Part shown: piece after piece, positions 16,920-27,244 of the stretch
How positions within the stretch are numbered: the stretch's first letter is position 1
Layout of the letters: each line of letters starts with the position of its first letter
Assembly: GCF_027922265.1 (NCBI RefSeq)
Contig: NZ_BSFI01000008.1
Span: 264,001-328,000 of the forward strand
Direction: 5' to 3'
DNA from: Hansschlegelia plantiphila
GTDB lineage: Bacteria > Pseudomonadota > Alphaproteobacteria > Rhizobiales > Methylopilaceae
DNA length: 64,000 nt
Position numbers and translations under genes: made by a program
Notes under the pieces: generated by a model
Told to the model about the DNA's origin: nothing
What the model saw: the letters and a program-made list of their open reading frames with translations, nothing else
Database searches by the model: none

Positions 16920-18520
16920 TTGCGTCGGCCCTTCACGGCGTAGAGCCCTTCGGGTCGAAACTGCAGGAAGACGATGATCATCAGCAGGACGATCACCTTG
17001 GCGGCGACCGCGCCGTAGAGCGGCTCAATCAGCACGTTGATCTGGCCGACGCCGAGCGAGGCGATCACGGCGCCTGCGAGCGTGCCGACGCCGCCCAGCA
17101 CGACCACCATGAAGCTGTCGACGATGAAGTTAGATCCCATCTGGGGGTTCACGCTGTAGATCGGGCAGAGCGCCAGCCCCGCGAGGCCGGCGAGCCCCGA
17201 CCCGAGGCCGAAGGCCATCATGTCGACCCGGCGCGTCGCTATGCCGACGCAACCCGCCATCGCGCGGTTCTGCGTGACGGCGCGGATGTTGAGGCCGAGC
17301 GGCGTGCGTTTCAGCACGAACCAGGTGAGACCGAGCGTGACGGCCGCGAAGACGATCGCGAACAGCCGGTTCCAGGTGACGATGAAGTCCCCCATCACGA
17401 GCCGGCCGCCGGTGATGTAGGACGGCGTGACGAACTGGAGGTTCTGCGTGCCGACCGCGACGCGGACCAGGTTGACGATCAGCAGGCTGACCGCCCATGT
17501 CGCGAGCAGCGTCATCAGCGGGCGGGTGTAGAGCCGCCGCACCAGCGTCGCCTCGAGCGCGACGCCGATCCCGGCCGTGACGGCGAACACCACCGGGATC
17601 GCGACGATCAGGTACCAGTCGAGCGCGCCCGGCGCGATCGCCCGCATCGCCTCCTGCACCGCATAGGTGACGTAGGCGCCGAGCATGATGAACTCGCCCT
17701 GGGCGAGATTGATGACGCCCATCAGGCCGAAGATGATCGCGAGCCCCGCCGAGGCCATGAACAGAATCGAGGCGAAGGACAGCCCGTTGTAGAGCGCGTT
17801 CAAGGCGTTGGAGACCGCAAGCCAGCGCTCGATCGAACCGACGCCGGCGTCGACCGCGGCCTTGAAGGCCGGGTCCTTGCCGTAAGCGGGGTCGGCCTTG
17901 AGCGCTGCGATCCGCGTGAGCGCGCGGCGGTCTGGCGTCGCGGCGATGCGCTCGATCGCGGCGACGCGCTTCGTCATATCCGGAGAGTTGAGCAGCGCCG
18001 CCTGACCTGCGCCGAGGATGCGCTCCTTCAGCCCGGCGTCGGTCTCCGCGTCCGCGGCGCGCTCGAAGATGTCGGTCGGCAGCGACGCGGCGCGCCGTTC
18101 GAGCGCGCCGAGCGCGGCGCTGCGCTCGCCCGGCGTCGCGCCGACGAACAGAGTGGCCGCCGCGCGCGCCGTCTCGAACAGCGGCCGGTTCTTCAGGCTG
18201 AGCAGCGGCGCGGATCCGTCGCCGGCCGCGCCAGGCTGCAGCGTGACGGCGTCGACGGGGCCTTGCGGCGTCTCGATCGCCGGAGCGGCGCCGCCGCATT
18301 TCAGCGTCCTGTCGAGCGCGGCGCCCGCGAGCGCCGCAGCCCACGCCGCGTCCTCCTTCGACGCGGACGCCACGCCGAAGATCAGCGCGTTGGCGGCCTC
18401 CGTCATGCCCGAGGCGCCCGCGCAGGACCACCCTGCGATCGCGGCGCGGTCGAACGCCGCCGCCGGACCGCAGGCCGCGAGAAGCGCGAACAGGCCCGCG
18501 ACAGCCCCACGCCACTGCAC
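16916..18520 (-). CDS. urtB: Urea/amide ABC transporter permease with N-terminal periplasmic extension (UrtB type)
   Basis: A 534-residue protein. A signal-like N-terminus (VAGLFALLAACGPAAAFDRA) and about 200 residues of helical, probably periplasmic sequence precede a LivH-type permease domain (from about residue 235: ALNALYNGLSFASILFMASA, MGVINLAQGEFIMLGAYVTY). The extension, absent from LivH, is a hallmark of UrtB. It starts with GTG at 18518-18520, 11 bases after urtA. Near the C-terminus it retains VVVLGGVGTLAGAVIASLGV. With the urtC product it forms the translocation path. Confidence 0.93.
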   Translation of the reverse strand: MQWRGAVAGLFALLAACGPAAAFDRAAIAGWSCAGASGMTEAANALIFGVASASKEDAAWAAALAGAALDRTLKCGGAAPAIETPQGPVDAVTLQPGAAGDGSAPLLSLKNRPLFETARAAATLFVGATPGERSAALGALERRAASLPTDIFERAADAETDAGLKERILGAGQAALLNSPDMTKRVAAIERIAATPDRRALTRIAALKADPAYGKDPAFKAAVDAGVGSIERWLAVSNALNALYNGLSFASILFMASAGLAIIFGLMGVINLAQGEFIMLGAYVTYAVQEAMRAIAPGALDWYLIVAIPVVFAVTAGIGVALEATLVRRLYTRPLMTLLATWAVSLLIVNLVRVAVGTQNLQFVTPSYITGGRLVMGDFIVTWNRLFAIVFAAVTLGLTWFVLKRTPLGLNIRAVTQNRAMAGCVGIATRRVDMMAFGLGSGLAGLAGLALCPIYSVNPQMGSNFIVDSFMVVVLGGVGTLAGAVIASLGVGQINVLIEPLYGAVAAKVIVLLMIIVFLQFRPEGLYAVKGRRK

Positions 18521-18531
18521 GAGAGGCGGTC

Positions 18532-19782
18532 TCAGCCGTACTGGCTCATCGGAACCGGCTTCGGGGCGTCCTTGGACTGCCAGAGCACGTCGAAGCCCTG
18601 CTTCTCGTTGACCGAGCCGATGAACACGCCGCGCGAGACGTAGTTGTTCTCGGCCGTCATCGCGATCTTGTAGCCCGACGGGCAGTCGAAGCTCAGGCCG
18701 TCGAACGCCTTGCGCACCTCCGGCGTCGCGAACGAGCCGGCCTTCTTCGCCGCCATGGCCCAGAGGTGCACGGCGTCATAGGTGGAGACCATCGGGTCGA
18801 TCGCGACATCTGGTCGGAACGGGGCTTTGGCCTTGCCGACATAGTCGGCCCAGGATTTCAGGAACGTCTGGTTGGCCTCGCCCTTGGCCTGCTGGAGATA
18901 GGCCCAGCAGTTCAGGTGGCCGACGAGCTTCTGGGTGTCGAGGCCCTCGAGGTCGGCCTCCACCATGTCGAGGCCGAGCACCGGCACGTCCGAGGACGAG
19001 ATGCCCTGGTTCGCAAACTCCCGCATGAAGTCCGGGATCGACGAGCCGACCACCGTCAGCACCACGACGAGCTTGCCGCCGGGCGCGTCGGCGAAGGAGC
19101 GGACCTGGTTCACCAGCGTCTGGAAGTTCGAGAAGGAGAACGGCACATACTCCTCCTTCCAGGCGCTCTCCTCGATGCCCTTGGACTTCCAGTAGCCCTT
19201 GAGCTGCTTGTTGATGGTGCGCGGCCAGACGTAGTCCGAGCCGATCATGAAGAAGCGCTTGGCCTCGACGCCGTCCGGGCTCATCAGGTAGTCGACCGCG
19301 GGCAGCACCGAGCTCGCCGGTGGCGAGTTCACGTAGACGACGTTCTTGGAGTTCTCGTCGCCCTCGAAATGGAGCGGGTAAAACAGCAGCCCGTCGTTCT
19401 GCTCGACGACCGGCAGCACGGATTTGCGCGAGACCGAGGTCCAGCAGCCGAACAGCGCGGCGACCTTGGTCTCGGCGAGCATCTGGCGGCCGACCTGCGC
19501 GTAGAGCGGCCAGTCGGAGGCTGGATCGGAGGTGACGACCTCGATCGTCGAGCCGTTGACGCCGCCGGCGGCGTTGATCTCGTCGGCCGCCATCTTGGCG
19601 ACGTAGTTCAGCCGGCCCTCGAGATTGGCCATCGTGCCGGAGGACGAGAACAGGCAGCCGAGCTTGACCGTTCCGGCCGCCCGCGCGGACTGGATCAGCG
19701 GCGGCGCCGCCAGCGGCAGGATCGCGCCCGCCGCGAGCGCGCCGGTCGTCTTGATGAATGTTCTGCGGTCGAAGGGGCTCAT
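18532..19782 (-). CDS. urtA: Urea/amide ABC transporter substrate-binding protein (UrtA type)
   Basis: A 416-residue periplasmic binding protein. The N-terminus MSPFDRRTFIKTTGALAAG is a twin-arginine signal, and the mature protein begins around ARAAGTVKLGCLFSSSGTM. Conserved UrtA/AmiC features are AADEINAAGGVNGSTIEVV, CWTSVSRKSVLPVVEQNDGL and FMIGSDYVWPRTINKQLKGY. The ATG at 19780-19782 puts the signal peptide at the N-terminus; the longer open frame upstream is not supported. It is first in the operon and should define specificity for urea or short-chain amides. The AmiC-like protein encoded at 20540 has the same fold without a signal peptide. Confidence 0.93.
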   Translation of the reverse strand: MSPFDRRTFIKTTGALAAGAILPLAAPPLIQSARAAGTVKLGCLFSSSGTMANLEGRLNYVAKMAADEINAAGGVNGSTIEVVTSDPASDWPLYAQVGRQMLAETKVAALFGCWTSVSRKSVLPVVEQNDGLLFYPLHFEGDENSKNVVYVNSPPASSVLPAVDYLMSPDGVEAKRFFMIGSDYVWPRTINKQLKGYWKSKGIEESAWKEEYVPFSFSNFQTLVNQVRSFADAPGGKLVVVLTVVGSSIPDFMREFANQGISSSDVPVLGLDMVEADLEGLDTQKLVGHLNCWAYLQQAKGEANQTFLKSWADYVGKAKAPFRPDVAIDPMVSTYDAVHLWAMAAKKAGSFATPEVRKAFDGLSFDCPSGYKIAMTAENNYVSRGVFIGSVNEKQGFDVLWQSKDAPKPVPMSQYG

Positions 19783-20069
19783 CGCCAAGCGCTTTCGGAA
19801 GATTTCGCCAGCTCGAGCAGACGGTCCGAACGCAGGTGGGGCAAGATCAAATAAGAGCGCCCCGCGCGCTCCGATTAGGCATTCGGGCGGACTGATCCGG
19901 CCATTGTCAAAATTGACAGCGCGGGGCCGCACCGCGCCATCGGCGTCTTTCGGCGCAGGCTAGGCGGCGGCGCCGCCATCGACAGCTTGCATGGCCGCGA
20001 GCGGGAGATCATTCTGCCCCAAGAATGTGCACGCCCACATGGTGGGCCAAATGACGCGAGGATCGCTCG

Positions 20070-20438
20070 ATGGCCGCGTCCCGCTTGACCGACGAAGAGA
20101 TCGCCGGACTGCTGCACGAGGTGTCGCAAGGGGCTTCCATGGAGGCGGTCTGCGCCGGCGCGCACGTCTCCGTCCGCACCTTCTACCGATGGCGACGGAA
20201 ATTCGACGGCCTCACTCCGGCGGGCGTCAGGCAGCTCAAGGCGCTCCGCCGCGAAAACGCCGAATTGAAGAAACGTCTCGCCGAACAGTCGCCGCGTCGT
20301 GCGGACGTCGCGGTCCTCGCGCCTGAGGCGCGGCGACCGGCAGGCGGCGACGTCAGGCTCAGGGAAGGCCGCGGACTGAGCGTCGGCCGTTTTGCGACCG
20401 TCCGACTGATCGGATCCTGCCGACCGACGCGTCCTTAG
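20070..20438 (+). pseudogene. IS3-type transposase remnant (OrfA-like HTH, truncated)
   Basis: This 122-codon frame begins with a Tnp_1/IS3 OrfA-like helix-turn-helix (LTDEEIAGLLHEVSQGASME, CAGAHVSVRTFYRWRRKFDG). A leucine-rich coiled segment (LKALRRENAELKKRLAEQ) follows. The rest (EVRL-like DVRLREGRGLSVGRFATVR) resembles the start of an OrfB. The catalytic DDE region is missing. No terminal inverted repeats or target duplication are visible. It lies between the divergent urt operon and the amiC operon, so it may mark the event that brought these units together. A domesticated HTH regulator is the alternative. Confidence 0.6.
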
Positions 20439-20539
20439 GCTCCAGGCGTGACCGGCGTTCGGCGGCGTGCGCTCATCTGGCCGTGGAAGTGGACGGCCGC
20501 CCCCTCTAAGGTCCGCCGGATCGATCGGTGAGGTGACGG

Positions 20540-21694
20540 ATGGCGGCCAAGGACGGCGCGACCTGGCGCATTGGCGTGCTGTTCTCGCGCAGCGGCGTCA
20601 GCGGCGTCACCGAGACCGAGCATTTTCTCGGGACGGCGCTCGCCATCGAGGAGGTCAACGCCGCGGGCGGCGTGCTCGGGCGCCAGATCGAGCCCGTCTG
20701 CTACGATCCTGCGGGCGATAACGAGGGCTACCGCGCCTTCGCCAGAAGGCTGCTCGCCGAGGACGGCGTCGAGGTGATCTTCGGCTGCTCGCTGTCGGCC
20801 AGCCGCAAGTCGGTGCTGTCGACCATCGAGCGCCACAACGGCCTGCTCTGGTACCCCTCGATCTACGAGGGCTTCGAGTATTCCGAGAACGTCCTCTACA
20901 CGGCGTCCACCCTCAACCAGAACGTCTTCGCGCTCGCCGACTTCCTGCTGGGAGAATACGGGCGGCGGATTTTCATCGTCGGCTCGGACTACATCTACCC
21001 GCGCGAGTCGAACCGCGTGATGCGGGACCTGATCGAGGCCAAAGGCGGCGTCATCGTCGGAGAGCTCTACGCCCCGCTCGACGCGAACGAGGACGCCCAC
21101 AACGAGATGGTCGCAGCGATCCAGCGCGCGGAGCCGGACGCGGTGTTCTCGACCGTCGTCGGCCGCGGAGCGGAGCGGCTCTACCGCGCCTATGCGGACG
21201 CCGGGATCGACCGCGCCCGCCGGCCGATCGCGAGCCTCACCATGTCGGAGGGCCAGATCCGGGCGATCGGGCCCGAGCGCTGTTCCGGCCACCTTCTCGC
21301 CGCCCATTATTTCGAGCGGCTCGACGGCGACGAGAACCGGCGTTTCGTCTCGGCCTTCAAGGCCCGCTTCGGCGCCGAGCGGCCGACGAGCATGTGGTCC
21401 GAGACGGCCTACGCGCAGGTCCATCTCTTCGCCCGCGCGCTCGCGGCGGCCGGCACGCTCGACGCGGAGCGGCTGAGCGCCGCCGCGATGCGCCAGCGCT
21501 TCCTGGCGCCGGAGGGCGAGATCGCCTTCGACGGCGACACCAGGCATGTCTGGCTGACCCCCGGGATCGGCGTCGCGCGTGCGGACGGGCAGTTCGACGT
21601 CGCCTGGCGCTCCCGCCGGCCGGTGAGGCCGGACCCCTATCTCGCGTCGTCGCGATTCGAGACCAACTGGCTCGAAGAGGGCGTCGCCCCATGA
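20540..21694 (+). CDS. amiC: AmiC-like cytoplasmic amide sensor / regulator
   Basis: A 384-residue protein with the periplasmic-binding fold of UrtA/AmiC (AIEEVNAAGGVLGRQIEPVC, SLSASRKSVLSTIERHNGLL, FIVGSDYIYPRESNRVMRDL) but no signal peptide: it starts MAAKDGATWRIGVLFSRSG. That matches AmiC, which in Pseudomonas senses amides and sequesters the antiterminator AmiR. The start is supported by GAGGTGA just upstream. Its stop overlaps the amiR-like gene by 4 bases (ATGA), so the two should be made in matched amounts. The inducer is unknown; the downstream genes suggest a urea-like or amide compound. Confidence 0.9.
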   Translation: MAAKDGATWRIGVLFSRSGVSGVTETEHFLGTALAIEEVNAAGGVLGRQIEPVCYDPAGDNEGYRAFARRLLAEDGVEVIFGCSLSASRKSVLSTIERHNGLLWYPSIYEGFEYSENVLYTASTLNQNVFALADFLLGEYGRRIFIVGSDYIYPRESNRVMRDLIEAKGGVIVGELYAPLDANEDAHNEMVAAIQRAEPDAVFSTVVGRGAERLYRAYADAGIDRARRPIASLTMSEGQIRAIGPERCSGHLLAAHYFERLDGDENRRFVSAFKARFGAERPTSMWSETAYAQVHLFARALAAAGTLDAERLSAAAMRQRFLAPEGEIAFDGDTRHVWLTPGIGVARADGQFDVAWRSRRPVRPDPYLASSRFETNWLEEGVAP

Positions 21695-22317
21695 CGGCGC
21701 CAGCCCGCCGGATCCTGGACGAACTGCGGCGCGCCCGCGCGCTCGTCGTCCACCCGCGCGACGAGGAAGGCGCCTCGCTCGTCGACCAGTTGCGCCGCCT
21801 CGGCTGCGAGGTCTCGGTCGCCTGGCCGCCCCCTGCTGCGCTGCCGCCGGACATCGACACGCTGTTCATCCAGCTCGACGACGCCGAGGTGATCCATCTG
21901 CTGCCGTCGATCGAGGAGACCGAGCCGGCGGTGATCGCGATCGTGGCCTATGAGAGCCCGACCTCGCTGAAGGCCATCGTCGACTTCAACGCCCACGGCG
22001 TGCTGAGCAAGCCGCTCAGGCCGCGGGGCGTGCTGACCCAGTTCGCGCTCGCCCGCTACCGGCGCGGCTATGAGGGGCGGCTGACGGCCAAGATCACCAA
22101 GCTCGAAGAGACCATGAAGGGCCGCCGCACAGTCGAGAAGGCGGTCCGGTTGCTGACCGAACTCGATCGGATCGACGAGGACGCCGCCTACAAGCTCTTG
22201 CGCGACCGCGCCACCGCGGCGCGCGTGCCGATGACGAGCGTGGCCGAGAGCGTGGTGGCCGCGCACGAAGCCATCAGCGGGCTCGGCCTGCACATCTCGT
22301 TGGCCGAGAGGTCCTAA
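21691..22317 (+). CDS. amiR: AmiR-like ANTAR-domain antitermination regulator
   Basis: A 208-residue protein with an N-terminal pseudo-receiver domain (residues about 15-125, LVVHPRDEEGASLVDQLRRL, IDTLFIQLDDAEVIHLLPSI). A coiled-coil linker (RYRRGYEGRLTAKITKLEET) joins it to a C-terminal ANTAR domain (about 140-195, GRRTVEKAVRLLTELDRIDE, AYKLLRDRATAARVPMTSVA). The receiver lacks the usual phosphorylation surroundings, as in AmiR. ANTAR proteins bind twin hexaloop hairpins in nascent RNA and prevent termination. Such a leader lies immediately downstream (22386-22476). Control is expected to be ligand-gated through the AmiC partner. Confidence 0.92.
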   Translation: MTAPARRILDELRRARALVVHPRDEEGASLVDQLRRLGCEVSVAWPPPAALPPDIDTLFIQLDDAEVIHLLPSIEETEPAVIAIVAYESPTSLKAIVDFNAHGVLSKPLRPRGVLTQFALARYRRGYEGRLTAKITKLEETMKGRRTVEKAVRLLTELDRIDEDAAYKLLRDRATAARVPMTSVAESVVAAHEAISGLGLHISLAERS

Positions 22318-22325
22318 AATCGCGG

Positions 22326-22358
22326 CAGGCGGTGCTGCATTTATCGACTTGCCGCCTG
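22326..22358 (+). other. Hairpin just after amiR
   Basis: CAGGCGG (22326-22332) and CCGCCTG (22352-22358) form a 7-bp stem with a 19-base loop. There is no T-run after it. It could stabilise the amiCR message or be part of the folded leader RNA. Confidence 0.4.
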
Positions 22359-22385
22359 AATGTTCGGGGCTATCGTAGCGGCGTC

Positions 22386-22416
22386 GGGCAGGTTTGCCCC
22401 GCAGCAGGATTGCTGC
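22386..22416 (+). promoter_or_regulatory. Two tandem hexaloop hairpins: candidate ANTAR-binding antiterminator RNA
   Basis: The first hairpin has stem GGGC (22386-22389)/GCCC (22396-22399) and loop AGGTTT. The second has stem GCAGC (22401-22405)/GCTGC (22412-22416) and loop AGGATT. The loops are near-identical and the hairpins are one base apart. Known ANTAR targets have two such six-base loops with A at position 1 and G at position 4. Here A1 is kept but the G residues are at positions 2 and 3, so the match is structural rather than exact. The position between an ANTAR gene and an intrinsic terminator strongly supports the role. Confidence 0.72.
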
Positions 22417-22434
22417 ATCACATCTCGGCTTTGG

Positions 22435-22476
22435 AGCCTCTGGTCTGCGGATAACTTCCGCGTCCAGGGGCTTTTT
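22435..22476 (+). terminator. Leader terminator upstream of the nitrilase gene (attenuator)
   Basis: AGCCTCTGG (22435-22443) pairs with CCAGGGGCT (22464-22472) with one G-U pair, enclosing an inner CGG/CCG hairpin, and is followed by TTTTT. It ends 16 bases before the nitrilase start and 18 bases after the second hexaloop hairpin. By default it should stop transcription entering 22493-29932; AmiR binding to the hexaloops would relieve it. Confidence 0.85.
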
Positions 22477-22492
22477 GCGTTTTGGAGCGTCC

Positions 22493-23338
22493 ATGATCCA
22501 GACGAACGGTCCCGCTCGTCCGCCGTTACAGGTGTCCTGCATCCAGTTCGAGCCGCAGATGGGCGCGGTCGCGGACAACGTCGCGCGGTCGTCCGCGCTC
22601 ATCCGCGCCGCGGCGGCGTCGGGCAGCCGGCTGATCGTCCTGCCCGAGCTCGCCAACACCGGCTACGTCTTCGAAAGCATGGAGGAGGCGACGGCGCTGG
22701 CCGAGCCCGCCAAGAGCGGACCGACGGCGCTCGCCTGGGGCGCGCTTGCCCAGGAGCTCGACGTGCATATCGTGGCGGGCTTCGCCGAGCGCGACGGGGA
22801 CGCCCTCTACAACTCCGCGATGATCGTCGGCCCGGACGGGTTCATCGGCGTCTACCGCAAGTCGCACCTCTGGCACCGGGAGAACGTGTTCTTCCAGAAG
22901 GGCGATCTCGGCTTTCCGGTGTTTGAGACCGCGATCGGCAGGATCGGCGTCGCCATCTGCTACGACGGCTGGTTCCCGGAGACGTTTCGCCAGCTCGCGC
23001 TCGCCGGCGCCGAGATCGTCTGCATCCCGACGAACTGGGTGCCGATGCCGAACCAGCCCGAGGGCGAGGCGGCGATGGCCAACACGCTGCACCGCGCGGC
23101 GGCGCACTCCAACGGGATCTTCATCGCCTGCGCCGACCGCGTCGGCGTCGAGCGCGGCCAGCCCTTCGAGGGCCAGAGCCTGATCATCGGCCCCAAGGGC
23201 TGGACGATCGCCGGCCCCGCGAGCCGCGACCAGCCGGAGACGCTTACCGCGACCGTCAATCTCGACGACGCCTCCGCCAAGGATCTCAACGAGTTCAACT
23301 CCGTCCTGCGCGACCGGCGCACCGACGTCTACGGCTGA
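22493..23338 (+). CDS. Nitrilase-superfamily carbon-nitrogen hydrolase
   Basis: A 281-residue enzyme with the complete Glu-Lys-Cys triad: Glu in LIVLPELANTGYVFES, Lys in GVYRKSHLWHREN, Cys in GVAICYDGWFPETFRQLAL. A second conserved Glu lies near NQPEGEAAMANTLHRAAA. Start ATG 22493 follows GGAG by 8 bases. Nitrilase-superfamily members hydrolyse nitriles, aliphatic amides or N-carbamoyl compounds. The context (AmiC/AmiR control, amide-type importer, allophanate hydrolase) favours an amidase or ureide hydrolase rather than a nitrilase. It could act as a biuret-like amidohydrolase producing allophanate, but that is inference. Its expression should depend on antitermination at 22386-22476. Confidence 0.88.
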   Translation: MIQTNGPARPPLQVSCIQFEPQMGAVADNVARSSALIRAAAASGSRLIVLPELANTGYVFESMEEATALAEPAKSGPTALAWGALAQELDVHIVAGFAERDGDALYNSAMIVGPDGFIGVYRKSHLWHRENVFFQKGDLGFPVFETAIGRIGVAICYDGWFPETFRQLALAGAEIVCIPTNWVPMPNQPEGEAAMANTLHRAAAHSNGIFIACADRVGVERGQPFEGQSLIIGPKGWTIAGPASRDQPETLTATVNLDDASAKDLNEFNSVLRDRRTDVYG

Positions 23339-23385
23339 CGCCGCCCGTTCCCCGCACAACGTCTTCTCCGAGGAGCCGAAATCCC

Positions 23386-24543
23386 ATGCTCAAGCGTCAC
23401 TTCGCCGGCGTCGCAGCCGTCCTCGCGCTCGCGGCGACGCCCGCCTTCGCCGCCGACAAACCGATCGTCATCGGCGTGCCGGTCGGCCTCTCCGGCGCGA
23501 ACAGCGTCGTCGCGCCCTCCGTCGTGCAGTCGGCGGAACTCGCGGTCGAGGAGATCAACGCCGCCGGCGGCGTGCTCGGCCGCAAGCTGGCGCTCGAAGT
23601 CGCCGACGACGCCTCCGGCGCAGCCGGCGCGCAGAAGGCTTTCGACTCGCTGATCTACCAGAAGAAGGTCGACGTGCTGATCTCGATGGAGACCAGCGCC
23701 GCCCGCAACGCCGGCCTGCCCGCCGTCACGAAGGGGAAGGTCCCCTACATCTACACCTCGTTCTACGAGGGCAAATCCTGCAACAAGAACATGTTCGTCA
23801 ACGCCTGGGTGCCCGAACAGCAGGTGCCGCCGATCGTCGACGCCTTCGCCAAGGAGAAGGGCGCCAAAACCTACTTCCTGATCGGCAGCGACTACGCCTT
23901 CGGCCGCGGCATGCTGGCCTTCACCAAGAGCTACATCGAGAAGATCGGCGGCAAGGTCGTGGGCGAGGAGTACCTTCCCATGGACGGCAGCGACTGGACC
24001 GCGATCATCTCCAAGCTGAAGGACGCCAAGCCCGACGCGCTGATCACCTCCACGGCCGGCGGCGCGCCGAACGTGACGCTGACCAAGCAACTGCGCGGAG
24101 CGGGCGTTTCGCTGCCCTACGCCAACCTCGCCGTCGACGAAGGCACCGCCAAGAGCATGGGGACGGACGCGGAGGGGATCTACATCTCGGCGTCCTACGT
24201 CACCGGCATCGACAGCCCCGAGAACAAGACCTTCCTCGCCGCCATGGAGAAGAAGTTCGGTTCCGGACTGAAGACGCCGAACGACCTTTCGGTGCCGCAG
24301 TACGAGGCGGTGTATCTCTACAAGGCGGCCGTCGAGAAGGCGGGAGGCACGGAGACGGCGAAGGTGCTGGAGGCGCTGCCGACGGTGAGCTTCACCGGCC
24401 CCCGCGGCACGATCAGCATGTCGAAGCAACACCATGCGCCCCTGACCATGTATCTGGGGCAGGTGCAGGGCGACGGCTCGGTGAAGGTCGTGAGCTCGTT
24501 CAAGAACGTCGATCCGGGCGAGCAGTGCCCGAAGCTGAACTGA
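23386..24543 (+). CDS. Amide/urea-type ABC transporter substrate-binding protein
   Basis: A 385-residue periplasmic protein of the Peripla_BP_6 (LivJ/UrtA/AmiC) family. A Sec signal peptide (MLKRHFAGVAAVLALAATPA) ends near AFAAD. Family marks are LAVEEINAAGGVLGRKLALE, FLIGSDYAFGRGMLAFTKSY and the C-terminal VSFTGPRGTISMSKQHHAPL. It is more distant from the urtA product here than the AmiC-like protein is. It would bind the nitrogen compound used by the flanking hydrolases. A strong hairpin separates it from the permease gene. Confidence 0.9.
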   Translation: MLKRHFAGVAAVLALAATPAFAADKPIVIGVPVGLSGANSVVAPSVVQSAELAVEEINAAGGVLGRKLALEVADDASGAAGAQKAFDSLIYQKKVDVLISMETSAARNAGLPAVTKGKVPYIYTSFYEGKSCNKNMFVNAWVPEQQVPPIVDAFAKEKGAKTYFLIGSDYAFGRGMLAFTKSYIEKIGGKVVGEEYLPMDGSDWTAIISKLKDAKPDALITSTAGGAPNVTLTKQLRGAGVSLPYANLAVDEGTAKSMGTDAEGIYISASYVTGIDSPENKTFLAAMEKKFGSGLKTPNDLSVPQYEAVYLYKAAVEKAGGTETAKVLEALPTVSFTGPRGTISMSKQHHAPLTMYLGQVQGDGSVKVVSSFKNVDPGEQCPKLN

Positions 24544-24562
24544 CCTCGCGGCGCCGCTGATC

Positions 24563-24594
24563 GCTCCTCCGTCGCCCGGAAGCGACGGAGGAGC
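24563..24594 (+). other. Strong intercistronic hairpin after the binding-protein gene
   Basis: A perfect 13-bp stem, GCTCCTCCGTCGC (24563-24575) and GCGACGGAGGAGC (24582-24594), with loop CCGGAA and no downstream T-run. It lies between the binding protein and the first permease. Such hairpins often stabilise the upstream message or dampen read-through so that binding protein is made in excess of membrane subunits. Confidence 0.75.
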
Positions 24595-24612
24595 CTTACG
24601 AAAAGGCCGACG

Positions 24613-25438
24613 ATGCTGCTCGTCCTCGACATACTGACCACCGCCGCGATCCTGTTCGTGGTCTCGATCGGGCTGCTGGCGGTCTTCGGCGTTCTGAAGA
24701 TCATCAATTTCGCCCACGGCGCATGGCTCACGATCGGGGCCTATTGCGCCGTGGTCGCCGCCAAGCTCGGCCTCAACCCCTGGGCCGCTCTGCCGCTCGC
24801 CTTCGTGGTCGGCGGCGCGCTCGGAGGACTGACGGAGCTTTTCATCATCCGCCCGCTCTACCGCCGGCCGCTGGACGCGATCCTCGCCACCTGGGGGCTG
24901 GGCATCGTGATCGGTCAGCTCATCACGCTCGGCTTCGGCCGTGACGTGCAGATGACCCCGAACCTCGTCTCCGGCACCGTCGAGATCTTCGGCGCGGATT
25001 ACTCCGCCTACCGGCTGGCGACGCTGGGAGCGGCCATCGTGATCGGCGTCGCCTTCGCGCTCACCATCGGGGGAACGCGCCTCGGCCTGTCGGCGCGCGC
25101 CGTGATCATGAACGAGACGCTGGCGCGCGGCCTCGGCATCGACACAGCGCGCGTGCGGCTCTTCACCTTCATGATGGGCGCGGGGCTCGCGGCGCTGGCG
25201 GGCGTCCTGCTCACGCCGCTCACCAGCGTCGATCCGAACATGGGCGTCGGCTGGCTGATTGGCGCCTTCATGCTGGTGATGGTGGCCGACGCCTCCTTCC
25301 TGGCGCTCGGCGTCGCCTGCCTCGTCTTCGGCGCGGCGCAGGTGTTGGTGAGCACGTTCGTCAGCCCGATCCTGGGCAGCATCGCGATCGCCGTACTTGC
25401 GGCGCTGGTGCTGCGCGTCAGCCCGAAAGGCTTCTCCC

Positions 25439-25446
<8 letters not shown>
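24613..25446 (+). CDS. Amide-type ABC transporter permease (LivH/UrtB family)
   Basis: A 277-residue inner-membrane permease with about eight helices. It carries the LivH hallmark GVLKIINFAHGAWLTIGAYC, the ILATWGLGIVIGQLITLGFG segment and the coupling region NETLARGLGIDTARVRLFTF. It lacks the periplasmic extension seen in the urtB product. Its 3' end overlaps the next gene by 8 bases. Together with the membrane half of the next gene it forms the channel. Confidence 0.92.
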
Positions 25447-27236
<1,790 letters not shown>

Positions 27237-27244
<8 letters not shown>

